Origin: Roseibium aggregatum IAM 12614
GTDB taxonomy: Bacteria; Pseudomonadota; Alphaproteobacteria; Rhizobiales; Stappiaceae
Reading direction: 5' to 3'
DNA length: 64,000 nt
NCBI RefSeq assembly: GCF_000168975.1
Contig: NZ_AAUW01000009.1
Span: 186,001-250,000, forward strand
Positions 1 to 10,679 of the stretch are shown here, piece by piece (within the stretch, counting starts at the first letter, position 1; every line of letters begins with the position of its first letter). The notes below the pieces were generated by a model that saw only the letters and a list, made by a program, of their open reading frames with translations, was not told the origin of the DNA and searched no databases. Both the position numbers and the translations under genes were made by a program.

Positions 1-1
1 A

Positions 2-1234
2 ATCAACCGGACAGTGGCCTATGGGCTCGGAATTCGGGCCTATGTCTCCCAGTTCGTGGAACAGCCCTTCAACATGGAGGACTACAGTGAAATCGCGGCC
101 GAGCTGATCGAGGAAAATCCGTCCATCCGGTCTATCGGTCTGGCGCCCAACAACATTCTGCGCGCGGTTTTTCCTCTGGAGCCCAACCGGGCGGCGATCG
201 GTCTGAATTATCGGATGAACACTGCCCAGTGGCCAGCGATCCGCCAGGCCATGATGACACGCGAGGTCGTGATTGCAGGTCCGCTGGAGCTGGTGCAGGG
301 CGGCAGGGCGCTGTTGATCCGCATTCCCATCTTCCCCGCAAGCTTTGTCGGTCAGCCGCTCAAGGAGCGTAGCTACTGGGGCATTGCCACCCTGGTGGTG
401 GACGAAGAGGGCATGATGACCACGGCCGGCATCTCGGATGTCATGAACGGTCTCTACATCGGTCTTGTGAACAGAAGCGCACTTGCCTCCAACAACATGA
501 TTTTCGGCAGCCCGGCCTTGCTGGAAAAGGATCATGTATCGCTGCCGCTTCACCTGCCCGGCGGTCTGGACTGGGAGCTTCTCGGCATTCCGGAACACGG
601 CTGGTCGAGCACCGGCAACCAGGTCTGGATCACCCAGCTCGTCGGCAGTCTCATATCGCTGGTTTTCGGCGCGATGGCGTTTCTGCTGATCAGCGAGGTC
701 TACAAGGTGCGGTCCATGGCGTTGCACGATCCGCTGACAGGCCTGGCCAACCGGCGCCTGCTGGAAGATCGTATGCACCAGCTTGCCGCCATGTGCGAAC
801 GCAGTGGCTCGGGCTTCGAGATTTTCTACGTCGACCTGGATGCCTTCAAGCCGGTCAACGACAACTACGGCCACGCCGTTGGAGATCAGCTTCTGATCGA
901 GGTCGGACAGCGGCTGCAGAACCAGACCCGCCAGACCGATACCGTGGCCCGGGTCGGCGGCGACGAGTTCATCGTGCTGACGCCAGGCAACATGCGGCGC
1001 CAGGAAAAGGATACCTTTCTCAAAAGGCTCAGTGAACGTGTCACCCAGGCTTTCGACTATTCGGGTGCCAGCATCGATGTGAAGGCCAGTATTGGCACGG
1101 CGAGTTATCCCGGCGATGCCGCCACGGTGGAAGACCTGCTAAGGGTCGCCGACGGTAGAATGTACGCGCAAAAGGCCAAGTCGCAGAGAAATTCACAGGA
1201 TATCCCCGAAGAAGGCCTCCCCCAGACAGGTTAA
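2..1234 (+). CDS. CHASE-GGDEF diguanylate cyclase, 5' end cut by the window
   Basis: Membrane-bound diguanylate cyclase predicted to make cyclic di-GMP in response to a periplasmic signal. The frame is open to the window edge, so the true start lies upstream. The visible N-terminal ~170 residues match a CHASE-type periplasmic sensor. A transmembrane segment follows at about residues 206-228 (counted from the GTG at 14), then a GGDEF domain with an intact GGDEF active-site motif at about 315-319. An RQTD inhibitory I-site sits five residues before it, so product feedback inhibition is expected. No EAL domain follows. The yej operon begins 108 bp downstream; a functional link is not evident. 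Confidence 0.9.
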   Translation: MNRTVAYGLGIRAYVSQFVEQPFNMEDYSEIAAELIEENPSIRSIGLAPNNILRAVFPLEPNRAAIGLNYRMNTAQWPAIRQAMMTREVVIAGPLELVQGGRALLIRIPIFPASFVGQPLKERSYWGIATLVVDEEGMMTTAGISDVMNGLYIGLVNRSALASNNMIFGSPALLEKDHVSLPLHLPGGLDWELLGIPEHGWSSTGNQVWITQLVGSLISLVFGAMAFLLISEVYKVRSMALHDPLTGLANRRLLEDRMHQLAAMCERSGSGFEIFYVDLDAFKPVNDNYGHAVGDQLLIEVGQRLQNQTRQTDTVARVGGDEFIVLTPGNMRRQEKDTFLKRLSERVTQAFDYSGASIDVKASIGTASYPGDAATVEDLLRVADGRMYAQKAKSQRNSQDIPEEGLPQTG

Positions 1235-1342
1235 ATTTCTGTCATCTCGACTGCGAGCAGGTGACGCAGGGCCGTCAGGTCCCTACACTGATTCTCTGAA
1301 CCAGCGATTTGGGTTCGGGAACCGGAAGGGACGGAGAAGCCG

Positions 1343-3223
1343 ATGGTGTTCAATTGGCATGCAGGTAAACGCGCTGCCGCAGCGCTTGTCGTGACCAGTG
1401 TGGTGGTGATGTCGGGGATCGGTCCCGGACCGGCCGTAGCTGCTGAACCGGAATGGCACCACGCGGCCGCCCTCAACGGGACACCAAAATACGGTGCCGA
1501 TGCCAAACATTTCGATTACGTCAATCCGGATGCGCCCAAGGGTGGCACGGTTCGGCTGTCCGCCAGCGGCGGTTTCGACACCTTCAACATTCTGGCGCAG
1601 AAGGGCAACATCGCCCCCGGCATCCTGAATATCTACGAAAGCCTGATGGAGCCCTCTCTTGATGAAGAGGACATCAGTGCTCAATACGGTGTTCTGGCCG
1701 AAGCGGTCCGTTTTCCCGATGATTACTCCTGGGTCGAATACCGGCTCAATCCCGATGCGAAGTGGCATGACGGCGAGCCGGTGACCGCAGAAGATGTCAT
1801 CTGGTCGTTCGAAAAGTCGATCGAGCTCGATCCGCAGCGCAAATACTACTTTCAAAACGTCGAGACGGCAGAGGTCGTGGGAGACGGCACCGTGCGTTTC
1901 TCCTTCGACGTGAGCGGAAACCGCGAGCTGCCCAAGATCATGGGTCAGTTGACCGTCCTTCCCAAACACTGGTGGGAAGGGACAAATGAAAAGGGCGAAA
2001 CCCGGGACATTTCCCGGACAACACTCGAGCCGCCGCTTGGCTCCGGCGCTTACAGGATTAGGGAATTTTCTCCCAACCGGCAGGTGATCTACGAACGTGT
2101 GCCGGATTATTGGGGCAAGGATCTGCCGATCCGGGTCGGAACCAACAATTTCGATGAAATCCGGTACATCTCCTTCCTGGATGACTCCGTTCAGTTCGAA
2201 GCCTTCAAGGGCGACCAGTACGATTTCCACGTCGAGCGCAGTTCCAGCCAATGGGCCAAGCGCTATGACTTCCCCGCCGTCAACGATGGCCGGGTGGTGA
2301 AAGAGATCTTTCCCGACAAGTCCTCTGGTGTCATGCAGGGCTTTTTCCTGAACATGCGCCGGGAAAAGTTCCAGAACCCGGATGTGCGCCAGGCGCTCAA
2401 CTACGCCTATGATTTCGAGACCACCAACGAGATCGTTTCCGCCAATCTTCTCAAGCGGGTCAATTCCTATTTCGCCGGTACGGAACTGGCGTCAAGCGGT
2501 CTGCCGCAGGGAAAGGAACTGGAGATTCTGGAAGAAGTGCGGGACATGGTGCCGCCCGAGGTCTTCACGCAGGAATACAAGAACCCTGTAGGCGGCAATC
2601 CGCAGAACGTACGCGCCAACCTGCGAGAGGCAGTCAAGCTGCTGCGCAAGGCCGGGTACGAGCTGAAGGATCGCAAGATGGTCGACACGAAGACAGGCGA
2701 ACAGCTCAGCGTCGAATTTCTCTATCGCGACAAGGCCAGCGAACGCACTCTCCTGCCTTATGCCCAGAACCTGGAAAACATCGGCATCAAGCCCGTCCTG
2801 CGCCTGGTCGACACTTCGCAATTCGTCAACCGCGTCCGCAGCCGCGATTTCGATACCGTGGTGCTGGCCATCGGCCAGTCGCTGTCGCCCGGCAACGAGC
2901 AGCGGGAGTATTGGGGCTCTGCATCCGCCGACAATGAAAGTTCGGCCAACTATGCCGGCATCAAGAACCCGGCGATCGACAAGCTGATCGACAAGGTCAT
3001 CTTCGCGAAGGACCGGGAAACCCTGGTGGCTGCCACCCACGCACTCGACCGTGTGTTGTTGTGGAACCACTATGTTGTGCCGCAGTTCTATTCCGACGAA
3101 ACCCGCACGGCGCGCTGGAACCGTTTCGGCCATCCGCAAAAGATGCCGGAATACAGCACCGGGTTCCCGACCATCTGGTGGTATGACGAGGCGTTGGCCG
3201 CCAAGACGGGAGCCGCGAGATGA
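1343..3223 (+). CDS. yejA: Periplasmic peptide-binding protein, YejA-like (first copy)
   Basis: Family 5 extracellular solute-binding protein of an oligopeptide ABC importer of the YejABEF type. The 626-residue length fits the family. A Sec signal peptide is visible, with a hydrophobic core at about 10-27 and likely cleavage after AVAA (residue 34). The mature part opens with the WHHAAALNG/PKYG/FDYVNPDAPKGG pattern typical of YejA. The start is preceded by a GGAGAAG-like ribosome site. Its stop overlaps the start of the second binding-protein gene (ATGA), so the two are translationally coupled. First gene of the five-gene transporter operon. Known YejA proteins bind peptides, including microcin C in enterobacteria; the ligand here is unknown. 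Confidence 0.92.
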   Translation: MVFNWHAGKRAAAALVVTSVVVMSGIGPGPAVAAEPEWHHAAALNGTPKYGADAKHFDYVNPDAPKGGTVRLSASGGFDTFNILAQKGNIAPGILNIYESLMEPSLDEEDISAQYGVLAEAVRFPDDYSWVEYRLNPDAKWHDGEPVTAEDVIWSFEKSIELDPQRKYYFQNVETAEVVGDGTVRFSFDVSGNRELPKIMGQLTVLPKHWWEGTNEKGETRDISRTTLEPPLGSGAYRIREFSPNRQVIYERVPDYWGKDLPIRVGTNNFDEIRYISFLDDSVQFEAFKGDQYDFHVERSSSQWAKRYDFPAVNDGRVVKEIFPDKSSGVMQGFFLNMRREKFQNPDVRQALNYAYDFETTNEIVSANLLKRVNSYFAGTELASSGLPQGKELEILEEVRDMVPPEVFTQEYKNPVGGNPQNVRANLREAVKLLRKAGYELKDRKMVDTKTGEQLSVEFLYRDKASERTLLPYAQNLENIGIKPVLRLVDTSQFVNRVRSRDFDTVVLAIGQSLSPGNEQREYWGSASADNESSANYAGIKNPAIDKLIDKVIFAKDRETLVAATHALDRVLLWNHYVVPQFYSDETRTARWNRFGHPQKMPEYSTGFPTIWWYDEALAAKTGAAR

Positions 3224-5115
3224 GCACGAACCTGACGGCCACCCGCCGGCGTTTCCTGCAAATGAGCAGCGCCGCGGCGCTGGCGTCTGCAGCCCCCTGG
3301 CCGGTCTCTGCTGCCTTTTCGGCGGAAATCGCGCATCCGGACGGGCCCGTACACGGACTGTCCGTCTTCGGTGATCTGAAATACGGGCCGGACTTTACCC
3401 AGTTCGAGTATGTCAACCGACTGGCCCCGCAAGGCGGCACCTTCTCGTTTCAGGCGCCCTACTGGTCCTTCAATCAGAACGTCCTGACGTATAACACCTT
3501 CAATTCCTTCATCCTGAAGGGCGACGCACCACCGCGCATGGAGCTGTGTTTCGACACCTTGATGGTGCGAGCCCATGACGAACCGGACGCGGTCTATGGC
3601 CTTGTGGCCGAAACGGTCGAAGTGTCGGAAGACGGCAACGTCTTCACCTTCAATCTCAGGCCGGAAGCCAGGTTTCACGACGGCTCCAAACTGACCGCCG
3701 AGGACGTCGCCTTTTCGCTGCTGCTGCTGAAGGCCGATGGCCATCCCTTGCTCAGCCAGCCGCTGTCAGCGCTGAAGGACGCGGTCGTTCTGGACGACTA
3801 TAAGGTCGCGCTGCAGTTCAACGGCACGCAGTCGCGCAATCTGCCTCTCGTTGTAGCGGCAGACTATCCGATCTTCTCCAAGCGCTACTACACCGCCTAC
3901 GATTTCAAGCAGTCGACGCTGACGCCGCCCTTGTCGTCCGGTCCCTACAAGGTCGGCAAACATGCCGTCGGCCATTATGTCGAATACCACAAGATCGAAA
4001 ACTACTGGGCAAAGGATCTGCCGGTCCGGGTGGGGCAGTGTAATTTCGCGGTTATCCGGGTGGAGTTCTACCGCGAACGCCAGACGGCCTTCGAAGCCTT
4101 CAAGAAGGGCAAGACACTCTACCGGGAGGAATTCACCTCCAAGAACTGGGCAACGGAATACAATTTTCCGGCCGTTGAAGACGGCAAGGTCGTGCGCCGC
4201 GAGTTTCCCGACGGCCGTCCGTCAGGCGCTCAGGGCTGGTTCATCAACACCCGGCTCGACAAGTTCAAGGATCCGCGTGTGCGCGAGGCCCTGGGCTATG
4301 CCTTCGACTTCGAATGGTCGAACCAGAACCTGTTTTACGGGCTTTATACGAGAACCCAGTCGTTCTTCGAAAACTCCGACATGAAAGCGGAAGGAATGCC
4401 CTCGTCTGCGGAGCTTGCGTTGCTTGAGTCCTTCCGCGGTGAGGTGCCGGAGGCCGTCTTCGGCGAAGCCGTGACGCAGCCCGTCAGCGACGGCTCTGGG
4501 TATGACCGCAAGCTGCTGAAACGGGCAAGCGAACTGCTGGCCGAGGCCGGCTATACCCGCAAGGGGTCGGATCTCGTCGGCCCTAACGGCAACCCGCTGA
4601 CGATCGAGTTCCTGAACAACACCGCCGCGTTTGAGCGTATCGTCAATCCGATGATCAAGAACCTGGAACGGCTCGGCATCAAGGCCAGTTTGCGCATTGT
4701 CGATCCGGCGCAATATGAAGCCCGTCTCAACGAATACGACTTCGATATTGCCAGCCGCAGGCTGAGCCTGACGCCGACGCTGTCAGACACCATTCGCGAA
4801 ATGTGGGGCTCGAAGGCCGCATCGGTTCCTGGCACCTACAACACGTCCGGCATTGCCAGCCCCGTCGTCGACGCGCTGATCGACAAGGCCATCGCGGCAA
4901 CAACTCGGGACGATATGATCACTGCGGCGCGGGCTCTGGACCGGGTGTTGCGGGCCGGGCACTACTGGATCCCGCAATGGTTCAAGAACGTCCACACTGT
5001 TGCCATGTGGGATGTCTACGGCTTTCCCGAAGAAACCCCGCGCTACTTCTTCCCTGTCGAAGAACTGTGGTGGACAGACAAGGAAAAGGCGGAAAAGCTC
5101 GGCAAAGCCGGGTAA
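3220..5115 (+). CDS. yejA: Tat-exported periplasmic peptide-binding protein, YejA-like (second copy)
   Basis: Second family 5 solute-binding protein, 631 residues, homologous to the preceding gene along its whole length (shared HGLSVFGDLKYG, EYVNRLAPQGG and ALGYAFDFEW segments). Unlike the first copy, its leader carries a twin-arginine motif, TRRRFLQM, followed by an Ala-rich hydrophobic stretch, indicating export already folded by the Tat system. It overlaps the upstream gene by 4 bp and precedes yejB by 63 bp. Two divergent binding proteins feeding one permease suggest a broadened peptide range; that is inference. Confidence 0.92.
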   Translation: MSTNLTATRRRFLQMSSAAALASAAPWPVSAAFSAEIAHPDGPVHGLSVFGDLKYGPDFTQFEYVNRLAPQGGTFSFQAPYWSFNQNVLTYNTFNSFILKGDAPPRMELCFDTLMVRAHDEPDAVYGLVAETVEVSEDGNVFTFNLRPEARFHDGSKLTAEDVAFSLLLLKADGHPLLSQPLSALKDAVVLDDYKVALQFNGTQSRNLPLVVAADYPIFSKRYYTAYDFKQSTLTPPLSSGPYKVGKHAVGHYVEYHKIENYWAKDLPVRVGQCNFAVIRVEFYRERQTAFEAFKKGKTLYREEFTSKNWATEYNFPAVEDGKVVRREFPDGRPSGAQGWFINTRLDKFKDPRVREALGYAFDFEWSNQNLFYGLYTRTQSFFENSDMKAEGMPSSAELALLESFRGEVPEAVFGEAVTQPVSDGSGYDRKLLKRASELLAEAGYTRKGSDLVGPNGNPLTIEFLNNTAAFERIVNPMIKNLERLGIKASLRIVDPAQYEARLNEYDFDIASRRLSLTPTLSDTIREMWGSKAASVPGTYNTSGIASPVVDALIDKAIAATTRDDMITAARALDRVLRAGHYWIPQWFKNVHTVAMWDVYGFPEETPRYFFPVEELWWTDKEKAEKLGKAG

Positions 5116-5178
5116 TATTTCCAGCGAAACCTCCGGCTCGCTTCAGAAGGCCAAGACAAAAGGGACTGCACACACTCC

Positions 5179-6303
5179 ATGGGCGCCTACATCCTTCGCC
5201 GTTTGCTGCTGATGATACCGACGCTGGTCGGGATCATGGCCATCAACTTCGTCATCATCCAGTTTGCGCCAGGTGGTCCGGTCGAGCGGGTCATTGCCCA
5301 GTTGCAGGGAACCGACGTTTCGGCAACGTCGCGGATCAGTGGGGGGGGCAGCGACATGCTGAGCGGCGGCAACGATGCCTCGGGAGGAAGCGGCTCAGCC
5401 ACCGCGGATTCATCCAGCTCGAAATACCGCGGCGCCCAGGGGCTCGACCCTGAGTTCATCAAGGAACTGGAAGCGCAGTTCGGCTTCGACAAGCCGCCGC
5501 TGGAACGGTTCCTGAAGATGCTGGGCGACTATGCCCGCTTCGATTTCGGCGAAAGCTATTTTCGCGACATCAAGATCCTCGATCTGATCGCCGAAAAGCT
5601 GCCTGTTTCGATTTCTCTCGGCCTGTGGATGACGCTGATTTCCTATGCGGTGTCCATACCGCTCGGCATCCGCAAGGCCGTTTCCGACGGGTCCCGGTTC
5701 GATGTCTGGACTTCCGGCGTCATCGTGGTGGCCTATGCCATTCCCGGCTTTCTGTTTGCGGTTCTACTGATTGTGCTTTTTGCCGGCGGCTCCTTCTGGG
5801 ATATCTTCCCGTTGAGAGGGCTTGTGTCCGACAATTGGGAGCAGCTCTCCTGGCCGGCCCGGATCGCCGACTATTTCTGGCACCTCGCCTTGCCCTTGAC
5901 GGCCATGGCCCTGTCCGCCTTCGCCACAACCACGCTTTTGACCAAGAACTCGTTCCTGGACGAAATCCGCAAGCAATATGTCATCACGGCACGCGCAAAG
6001 GGACTGACCGAAAGCCAGGTGCTTTACGGCCACGTGTTCCGCAATGCCATGCTGATCGTGGTGGCCGGGTTCCCGGGGGCCTTCATCTCGTCCTTCTTTG
6101 CCGGCTCGCTGCTCATCGAAACGATCTTCTCGCTCGACGGGCTTGGGCTGCTCAGCTTTGAATCGGTGATCAACCGCGACTACGCGGTGGTCTTTGCAAC
6201 GCTCTACATCTTCTCGCTCATGGGACTGCTTGTGAACCTCATTTCCGACCTGACCTACACCTGGATCGATCCCCGGATCGACTTCGAAAGCAGGGAGGTC
6301 TGA
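5179..6303 (+). CDS. yejB: Peptide ABC transporter permease YejB
   Basis: Inner-membrane permease of the BPD_transp_1 (DppB/OppB) family, 374 residues. TM1 is close to the N terminus ([19 protein letters not shown]). A Gly/Ser-rich periplasmic insert at about 53-80 leads to [13 protein letters not shown], a feature of YejB rather than DppB. The cytoplasmic coupling loop ([26 protein letters not shown]) contains the EAA-type motif that contacts the ATPase. yejE follows after 3 bp. It forms the membrane channel with YejE. Confidence 0.94.
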   Translation: MGAYILRRLLLMIPTLVGIMAINFVIIQFAPGGPVERVIAQLQGTDVSATSRISGGGSDMLSGGNDASGGSGSATADSSSSKYRGAQGLDPEFIKELEAQFGFDKPPLERFLKMLGDYARFDFGESYFRDIKILDLIAEKLPVSISLGLWMTLISYAVSIPLGIRKAVSDGSRFDVWTSGVIVVAYAIPGFLFAVLLIVLFAGGSFWDIFPLRGLVSDNWEQLSWPARIADYFWHLALPLTAMALSAFATTTLLTKNSFLDEIRKQYVITARAKGLTESQVLYGHVFRNAMLIVVAGFPGAFISSFFAGSLLIETIFSLDGLGLLSFESVINRDYAVVFATLYIFSLMGLLVNLISDLTYTWIDPRIDFESREV

Positions 6304-6306
6304 TCG

Positions 6307-7479
6307 ATGGCGACCGATACCGATACCGGGAGTGATGCGGGCAGCAGTGGCAGCGACGTCGTCCATTCCGGCCACTCCCGCAAGGCCCGCCTTTCGCCGA
6401 TCAACCAGAGGCGGCTGGCGAACTTCAAGGCCAACAGACGCGGATACTGGTCGCTCTGGATCTTTCTGGTACTGTTCGTCATGGCCATGCTGGCCGAATT
6501 CCTGACCAACGACCGGCCGATCCTGGTCTCCTACAATGGCGAATTGCTGGCGCCGGTCTTTGTCGATTACCCGGAAGAAAAGTTCGGCGGTTTCCTGGCG
6601 GTCACCGACTATCGCGATCCGTTCATCCAGGAAGAGATCAACGCCAACGGCTGGATGCTCTGGCCGCCGGTGCGCTATTCCTACCGCTCGGTCAACAATG
6701 ACATTCCGGTCCCGGCACCCGCGCCTCCCTCCTGGACGATGGACAAGGAAAAGCGCTGCTCGCGCTATCCGCTTGGCGCGGAAGATCCCAATTGCGTCAT
6801 CGGCAACTGGAACTGGCTGGGTACGGACGATCAGGGCCGGGATGTGCTTGCGCGTCTTGTCTACGGCTTCCGGATTTCCGTGCTGTTCGGCCTGGCGCTG
6901 ACGCTGGCCTCATCCGTCATCGGCATCGCGGCGGGGGCCGTACAGGGCTATTATGGCGGTTGGACCGACCTTCTGTTTCAGCGCTTCATCGAGATCTGGA
7001 CGGCGGTACCGACGCTGTATCTCATCCTGATCGTGTCGTCGTTCCTGGTGCCCGGTTTCTGGACCCTGTTCACCATCCTGCTGGCATTCTCCTGGGTGGC
7101 GCTGGTCGGCGTCGTGCGGGCGGAATTCCTGCGCGGCCGGAACCTGGAATATATTTCCGCGGCCCGGGCGCTGGGCGTTTCCAATCTGGTGATCATGTGG
7201 CGGCACCTGCTTCCCAATGCCATGGTGGCGACACTCACCTTCATGCCGTTCATTCTCAACGGTTCGATTTCCACCCTGACGGCGCTGGATTTCCTTGGCT
7301 TCGGTCTGCCTCCGGGCTCGGCATCGCTGGGCGAATTGCTGGCACAGGGCAAGAACAACCTTCAGGCCCCCTGGCTCGGGATCACCGGCTTCATCGTCAT
7401 TTCCCTGATGTTGAGCCTGCTGATCTTCATCGGCGAAGCCGTGCGCGACGCGTTCGATCCGCGCAAGAGCCTGGGGTGA
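6307..7479 (+). CDS. yejE: Peptide ABC transporter permease YejE
   Basis: Second permease subunit (DppC/OppC family), 390 residues. It has a cytoplasmic N-terminal tail of about 45 residues (NQRRLANFKANRRGYWSLW) before TM1, a large periplasmic loop with the RYPLGAEDPN segment, and a LGTDDQGRDVLARL motif typical of DppC-type permeases. The EAA loop reads EYISAARALGVS. It lies between yejB (3 bp upstream) and yejF (10 bp downstream), consistent with a single mRNA. Confidence 0.94.
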   Translation: MATDTDTGSDAGSSGSDVVHSGHSRKARLSPINQRRLANFKANRRGYWSLWIFLVLFVMAMLAEFLTNDRPILVSYNGELLAPVFVDYPEEKFGGFLAVTDYRDPFIQEEINANGWMLWPPVRYSYRSVNNDIPVPAPAPPSWTMDKEKRCSRYPLGAEDPNCVIGNWNWLGTDDQGRDVLARLVYGFRISVLFGLALTLASSVIGIAAGAVQGYYGGWTDLLFQRFIEIWTAVPTLYLILIVSSFLVPGFWTLFTILLAFSWVALVGVVRAEFLRGRNLEYISAARALGVSNLVIMWRHLLPNAMVATLTFMPFILNGSISTLTALDFLGFGLPPGSASLGELLAQGKNNLQAPWLGITGFIVISLMLSLLIFIGEAVRDAFDPRKSLG

Positions 7480-7489
7480 GGACACCAAG

Positions 7490-9121
7490 ATGACACAAGA
7501 AACGCTCGTCTCCGTTGAAGACCTGTCCGTCGCCTTTTCGCAAGGCGGCAGGAAGAACCTTGCCGTCGACCGGATCACCTTCAACATCAAGAAGGGGGAA
7601 ACGGTCGCGCTGGTTGGCGAAAGCGGCTCCGGAAAATCGGTCACGGCCCAGTCGATCTTGCGCCTTCTGCCTTATCCTGCAGCCTCACATCCCTCCGGCC
7701 GTATCCTGATGAACGGTCAGGATCTTCTGGCGATGGAGGAAGCCGAACTGCGCAAGGTGCGCGGCAACGGCATCTCGATGATCTTCCAGGAACCGATGAC
7801 CTCGCTCAACCCGCTGCACTCGGTGGAAAAGCAGGTTTCGGAAATCCTGAAGATCCACCGGGGCATGAGCGATACCAAGGCACGTGAACGCGTGCTTGAA
7901 CTGCTCAACCAGGTGGGTATCCGCGAGCCGGAAAAACGTCTCAACTCCTACCCGCATCAGCTTTCCGGCGGTCAGCGCCAACGCGTTATGATCGCCATGT
8001 CGCTGGCCAACGAACCGGAACTGTTGATTGCGGATGAGCCGACCACGGCCCTCGACGTGACGGTTCAGGCGCAGATCCTGGAACTCTTGAAGGATCTGCA
8101 AAGCCGGCACGGAATGGCGATGCTTTTCATCACCCACGACCTGGGCATCGTGCGCAAGTTTGCCGACCGGGTCTGCGTGATGACCGAGGGCAAGATCGTC
8201 GAACAGGGGCCGGTAGCCGATATCTTCGAGCGTCCCCAGCACGTCTATACCAAACACCTTCTCACCGCGGAGCCGAAGGGCCAGCCGCCGGCGACGGACA
8301 AGAGCAAGCCGATTGTGGTTCAGGCCGACGATCTGAAGGTGTGGTTCCCGGTCAAACGCGGCCTCCTGCGCAAGACCGTCGACCACATCAAGGCGGTCGA
8401 CGGCATCGACGTGGAAGTGCGGCAGGGGCAGACACTCGGGATCGTCGGCGAAAGCGGATCGGGCAAGACGACGCTCGGCCTTGCCATCCTGCGCATGATT
8501 TCCTCAACCGGCCGGATTGCCTTCAACGGCAACGAAATCCAGAAGAACTCCTGGAAGGAAATGCGGCCGCTGCGCCGGGACATGCAGATTGTCTTTCAGG
8601 ATCCCTTTGGCGCGCTGAGCCCGCGTATGTCGGTGGCTGACATCGTCGGCGAGGGCCTGCAGGTCCATTTCCCCGGCATCTCCGCCGATGAGCGCGACCG
8701 CAAGGTGGCCAAGGCCCTGGAGGAAGTCGGGCTCGATGCTTCCACCCGTCATCGCTATCCGCATGAATTCTCGGGCGGTCAGCGTCAGCGCATCTCCATT
8801 GCCCGGGCCATGGTCCTGGAGCCGAAATTCGTCATGCTCGATGAACCGACATCAGCCCTCGACATGAGTGTCCAGGCGCAGGTGGTCGATCTCTTGCGCG
8901 ATCTGCAGAAGGCGCACGGCCTTGCCTATCTGTTCATCTCCCACGACCTGAAGGTCGTGCGGGCCCTTGCCAACGAGGTCATCGTCATGCGTCAGGGCAA
9001 GGTGGTGGAGCAGGGCTCCTCCGAACAGATCTTCGATGCGCCGCAAACGGATTACACCAAGGCCCTGATGGCCGCTGCCTTCCGTCTGGAAGCTGCGCCG
9101 GAAGGTGTGGTGAGCGCCTGA
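7490..9121 (+). CDS. yejF: Peptide ABC transporter ATP-binding protein YejF, two fused ATPase domains
   Basis: Energises the Yej importer. Two complete ABC ATPase modules lie on one 543-residue chain. Walker A GESGSGKS is at 43-50 with signature LSGGQRQR near 160; the second Walker A GESGSGKT is near 320 with signature FSGGQRQR near 427. Both have Walker B plus DEPT and an H-loop (FITHDLG and FISHDLK). The length and tandem architecture are usual for YejF. Last gene of the operon; the downstream 112 bp contain an imperfect GAATG...CATTC hairpin without a clear T run. Confidence 0.95.
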   Translation: MTQETLVSVEDLSVAFSQGGRKNLAVDRITFNIKKGETVALVGESGSGKSVTAQSILRLLPYPAASHPSGRILMNGQDLLAMEEAELRKVRGNGISMIFQEPMTSLNPLHSVEKQVSEILKIHRGMSDTKARERVLELLNQVGIREPEKRLNSYPHQLSGGQRQRVMIAMSLANEPELLIADEPTTALDVTVQAQILELLKDLQSRHGMAMLFITHDLGIVRKFADRVCVMTEGKIVEQGPVADIFERPQHVYTKHLLTAEPKGQPPATDKSKPIVVQADDLKVWFPVKRGLLRKTVDHIKAVDGIDVEVRQGQTLGIVGESGSGKTTLGLAILRMISSTGRIAFNGNEIQKNSWKEMRPLRRDMQIVFQDPFGALSPRMSVADIVGEGLQVHFPGISADERDRKVAKALEEVGLDASTRHRYPHEFSGGQRQRISIARAMVLEPKFVMLDEPTSALDMSVQAQVVDLLRDLQKAHGLAYLFISHDLKVVRALANEVIVMRQGKVVEQGSSEQIFDAPQTDYTKALMAAAFRLEAAPEGVVSA

Positions 9122-9233
9122 CTTGAATGGGGGCGGTTGCAATGCGCGCCGCCTCATTCGAACGTGGCGCGGGGCCCGAAGCGTGGCCATGAGCCCAGCG
9201 GCGGGCCGCACGGCAAGTCGCGATGACGCCAGC

Positions 9234-10499
9234 TCAGCGTTCGGGCATCGACCAGTCGTCGGGCTGCTTCTTGCGTTCACGTAGTTTGAGCGCAAGACCG
9301 ATAGACACACCGACGCCGATCGCGACGGTCAGATCGATCAGAACCGTGAGGATCAAGGTGGTCAAGAGCAGCAGCCGGTCGGCCATCGGCGCGCTCAGAT
9401 AGGTTTTCCACTTGTGCGGTTCGCTCATGCCCCAGGCTGTCAGGACCAGCAGTGCCGCCATTGCGGGCAAGGCCAGATATCCGGCCAAGGGCGCGGCCAC
9501 CAGCATGATCAGCAGGATGGTGAGCGCATGCACCAACCCGGAAACGGGTGTTTTGCCACCGGCCCGAACGTTGGTGGCCGTGCGTGCAATGGCGCCCGTG
9601 GCGGGCAGGCCACCGAACAGGGAGGACGCGATATTGGCCGTTCCCTGGGCCAGCATTTCGGCATTGGGGCGGTGGCTGCCCTCGATCATCCTGTCGGCAA
9701 CCATTGCCGACAGAAGCGATTCAACACCGGCCAGAAAGGCAATCACGATGGCGGAGGGAAACAGTTCCACCACCCGCGCAACCGTGACGCTCGGCAGCTC
9801 CGGAAACGGCAGCGTGTTGGGCAGCGCGCCAAAGCGCGAGGCAATGGTCTCCACCGGCAGGGTCGCCAGGACCGCAACAAGCGAGGCTGCGGATACCGCG
9901 ACGATCAGTCCCGGAAAGGCAGGTGCCAGCCGGCGCAGGACAACGATCAGCACCAGTGTGACCAGGGCAAGGATGCTGGCGGCGAGAGACGCGGTATCCC
10001 GCGCTTCCCACAGGACGGGAAGCTTCTCCAGGAAGTCCGCCGGAACCTCAGAGATCTGAAGGCCGAAAAAATCCTTGATCTGGCTGGAGGCAATGATGAC
10101 CGCGATGCCGATGGTAAAACCGTTGACCACGGCCTCCGGCACATAGCGGATCAATCTGCCGATCCGGAAATATCCACCGATCAGAAGCAGGATCCCGGCC
10201 ATGAATGTGGCCAGAACCAGCCCGTCATAGCCATGGTCGGCAATGACGCCGTAAACCACCACGATGAACGCACCGGTCGGCCCGCCGATCTGTACCCGGC
10301 TGCCGCCCAGAAGCGAGATGAAGAAACCGCCGATGATTGCGGTCACCAATCCCTTGGCCGGATCGGCGCCTGATGCGATGGCGATTGCCAGGCTGAGAGG
10401 CAGGGCAACCATGGCAACGGTGATCCCGGCGACAAGGTCGGCACGGAAGAGCGGCAGGGAATAATCCTGCAAAGTGGTAACGATCTTGGGGAGCCGCAT
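9234..10499 (-). CDS. SulP family anion transporter lacking a STAS domain
   Basis: Polytopic membrane transporter of the SulP/SLC26 family, predicted to carry sulfate, bicarbonate or a similar anion. The N-terminal region FRADLVAGITVAMVALPLSLA, then GLVTAIIGGFFISLLGGSRVQIGGPTGAF, is diagnostic. Length is 421 residues. The protein ends soon after the last membrane helix (LKLRERKKQPDDW), so the usual cytoplasmic STAS domain is absent. No STAS-like ORF is seen next to it. Convergent with yejF. Substrate cannot be assigned from sequence. Confidence 0.88.
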   Translation of the reverse strand: MRLPKIVTTLQDYSLPLFRADLVAGITVAMVALPLSLAIAIASGADPAKGLVTAIIGGFFISLLGGSRVQIGGPTGAFIVVVYGVIADHGYDGLVLATFMAGILLLIGGYFRIGRLIRYVPEAVVNGFTIGIAVIIASSQIKDFFGLQISEVPADFLEKLPVLWEARDTASLAASILALVTLVLIVVLRRLAPAFPGLIVAVSAASLVAVLATLPVETIASRFGALPNTLPFPELPSVTVARVVELFPSAIVIAFLAGVESLLSAMVADRMIEGSHRPNAEMLAQGTANIASSLFGGLPATGAIARTATNVRAGGKTPVSGLVHALTILLIMLVAAPLAGYLALPAMAALLVLTAWGMSEPHKWKTYLSAPMADRLLLLTTLILTVLIDLTVAIGVGVSIGLALKLRERKKQPDDWSMPER

Positions 10500-10679
10500 G
10501 CAGGCACCAGAGAAGCAGTGAGGAAGGATGTTCGCACAGTCTTTCGCACTGCATGCCTAAAATCAACTGTTTGTTGAAACCGGTGCGCCGCGGCGCTTGG
10601 TCACGGCAGGGATGAACCGGAAAGGACTGAGTTCACAGGGGTTTTTAAATACAACCCTGGAGAGTATTGGCCGTGGGCT

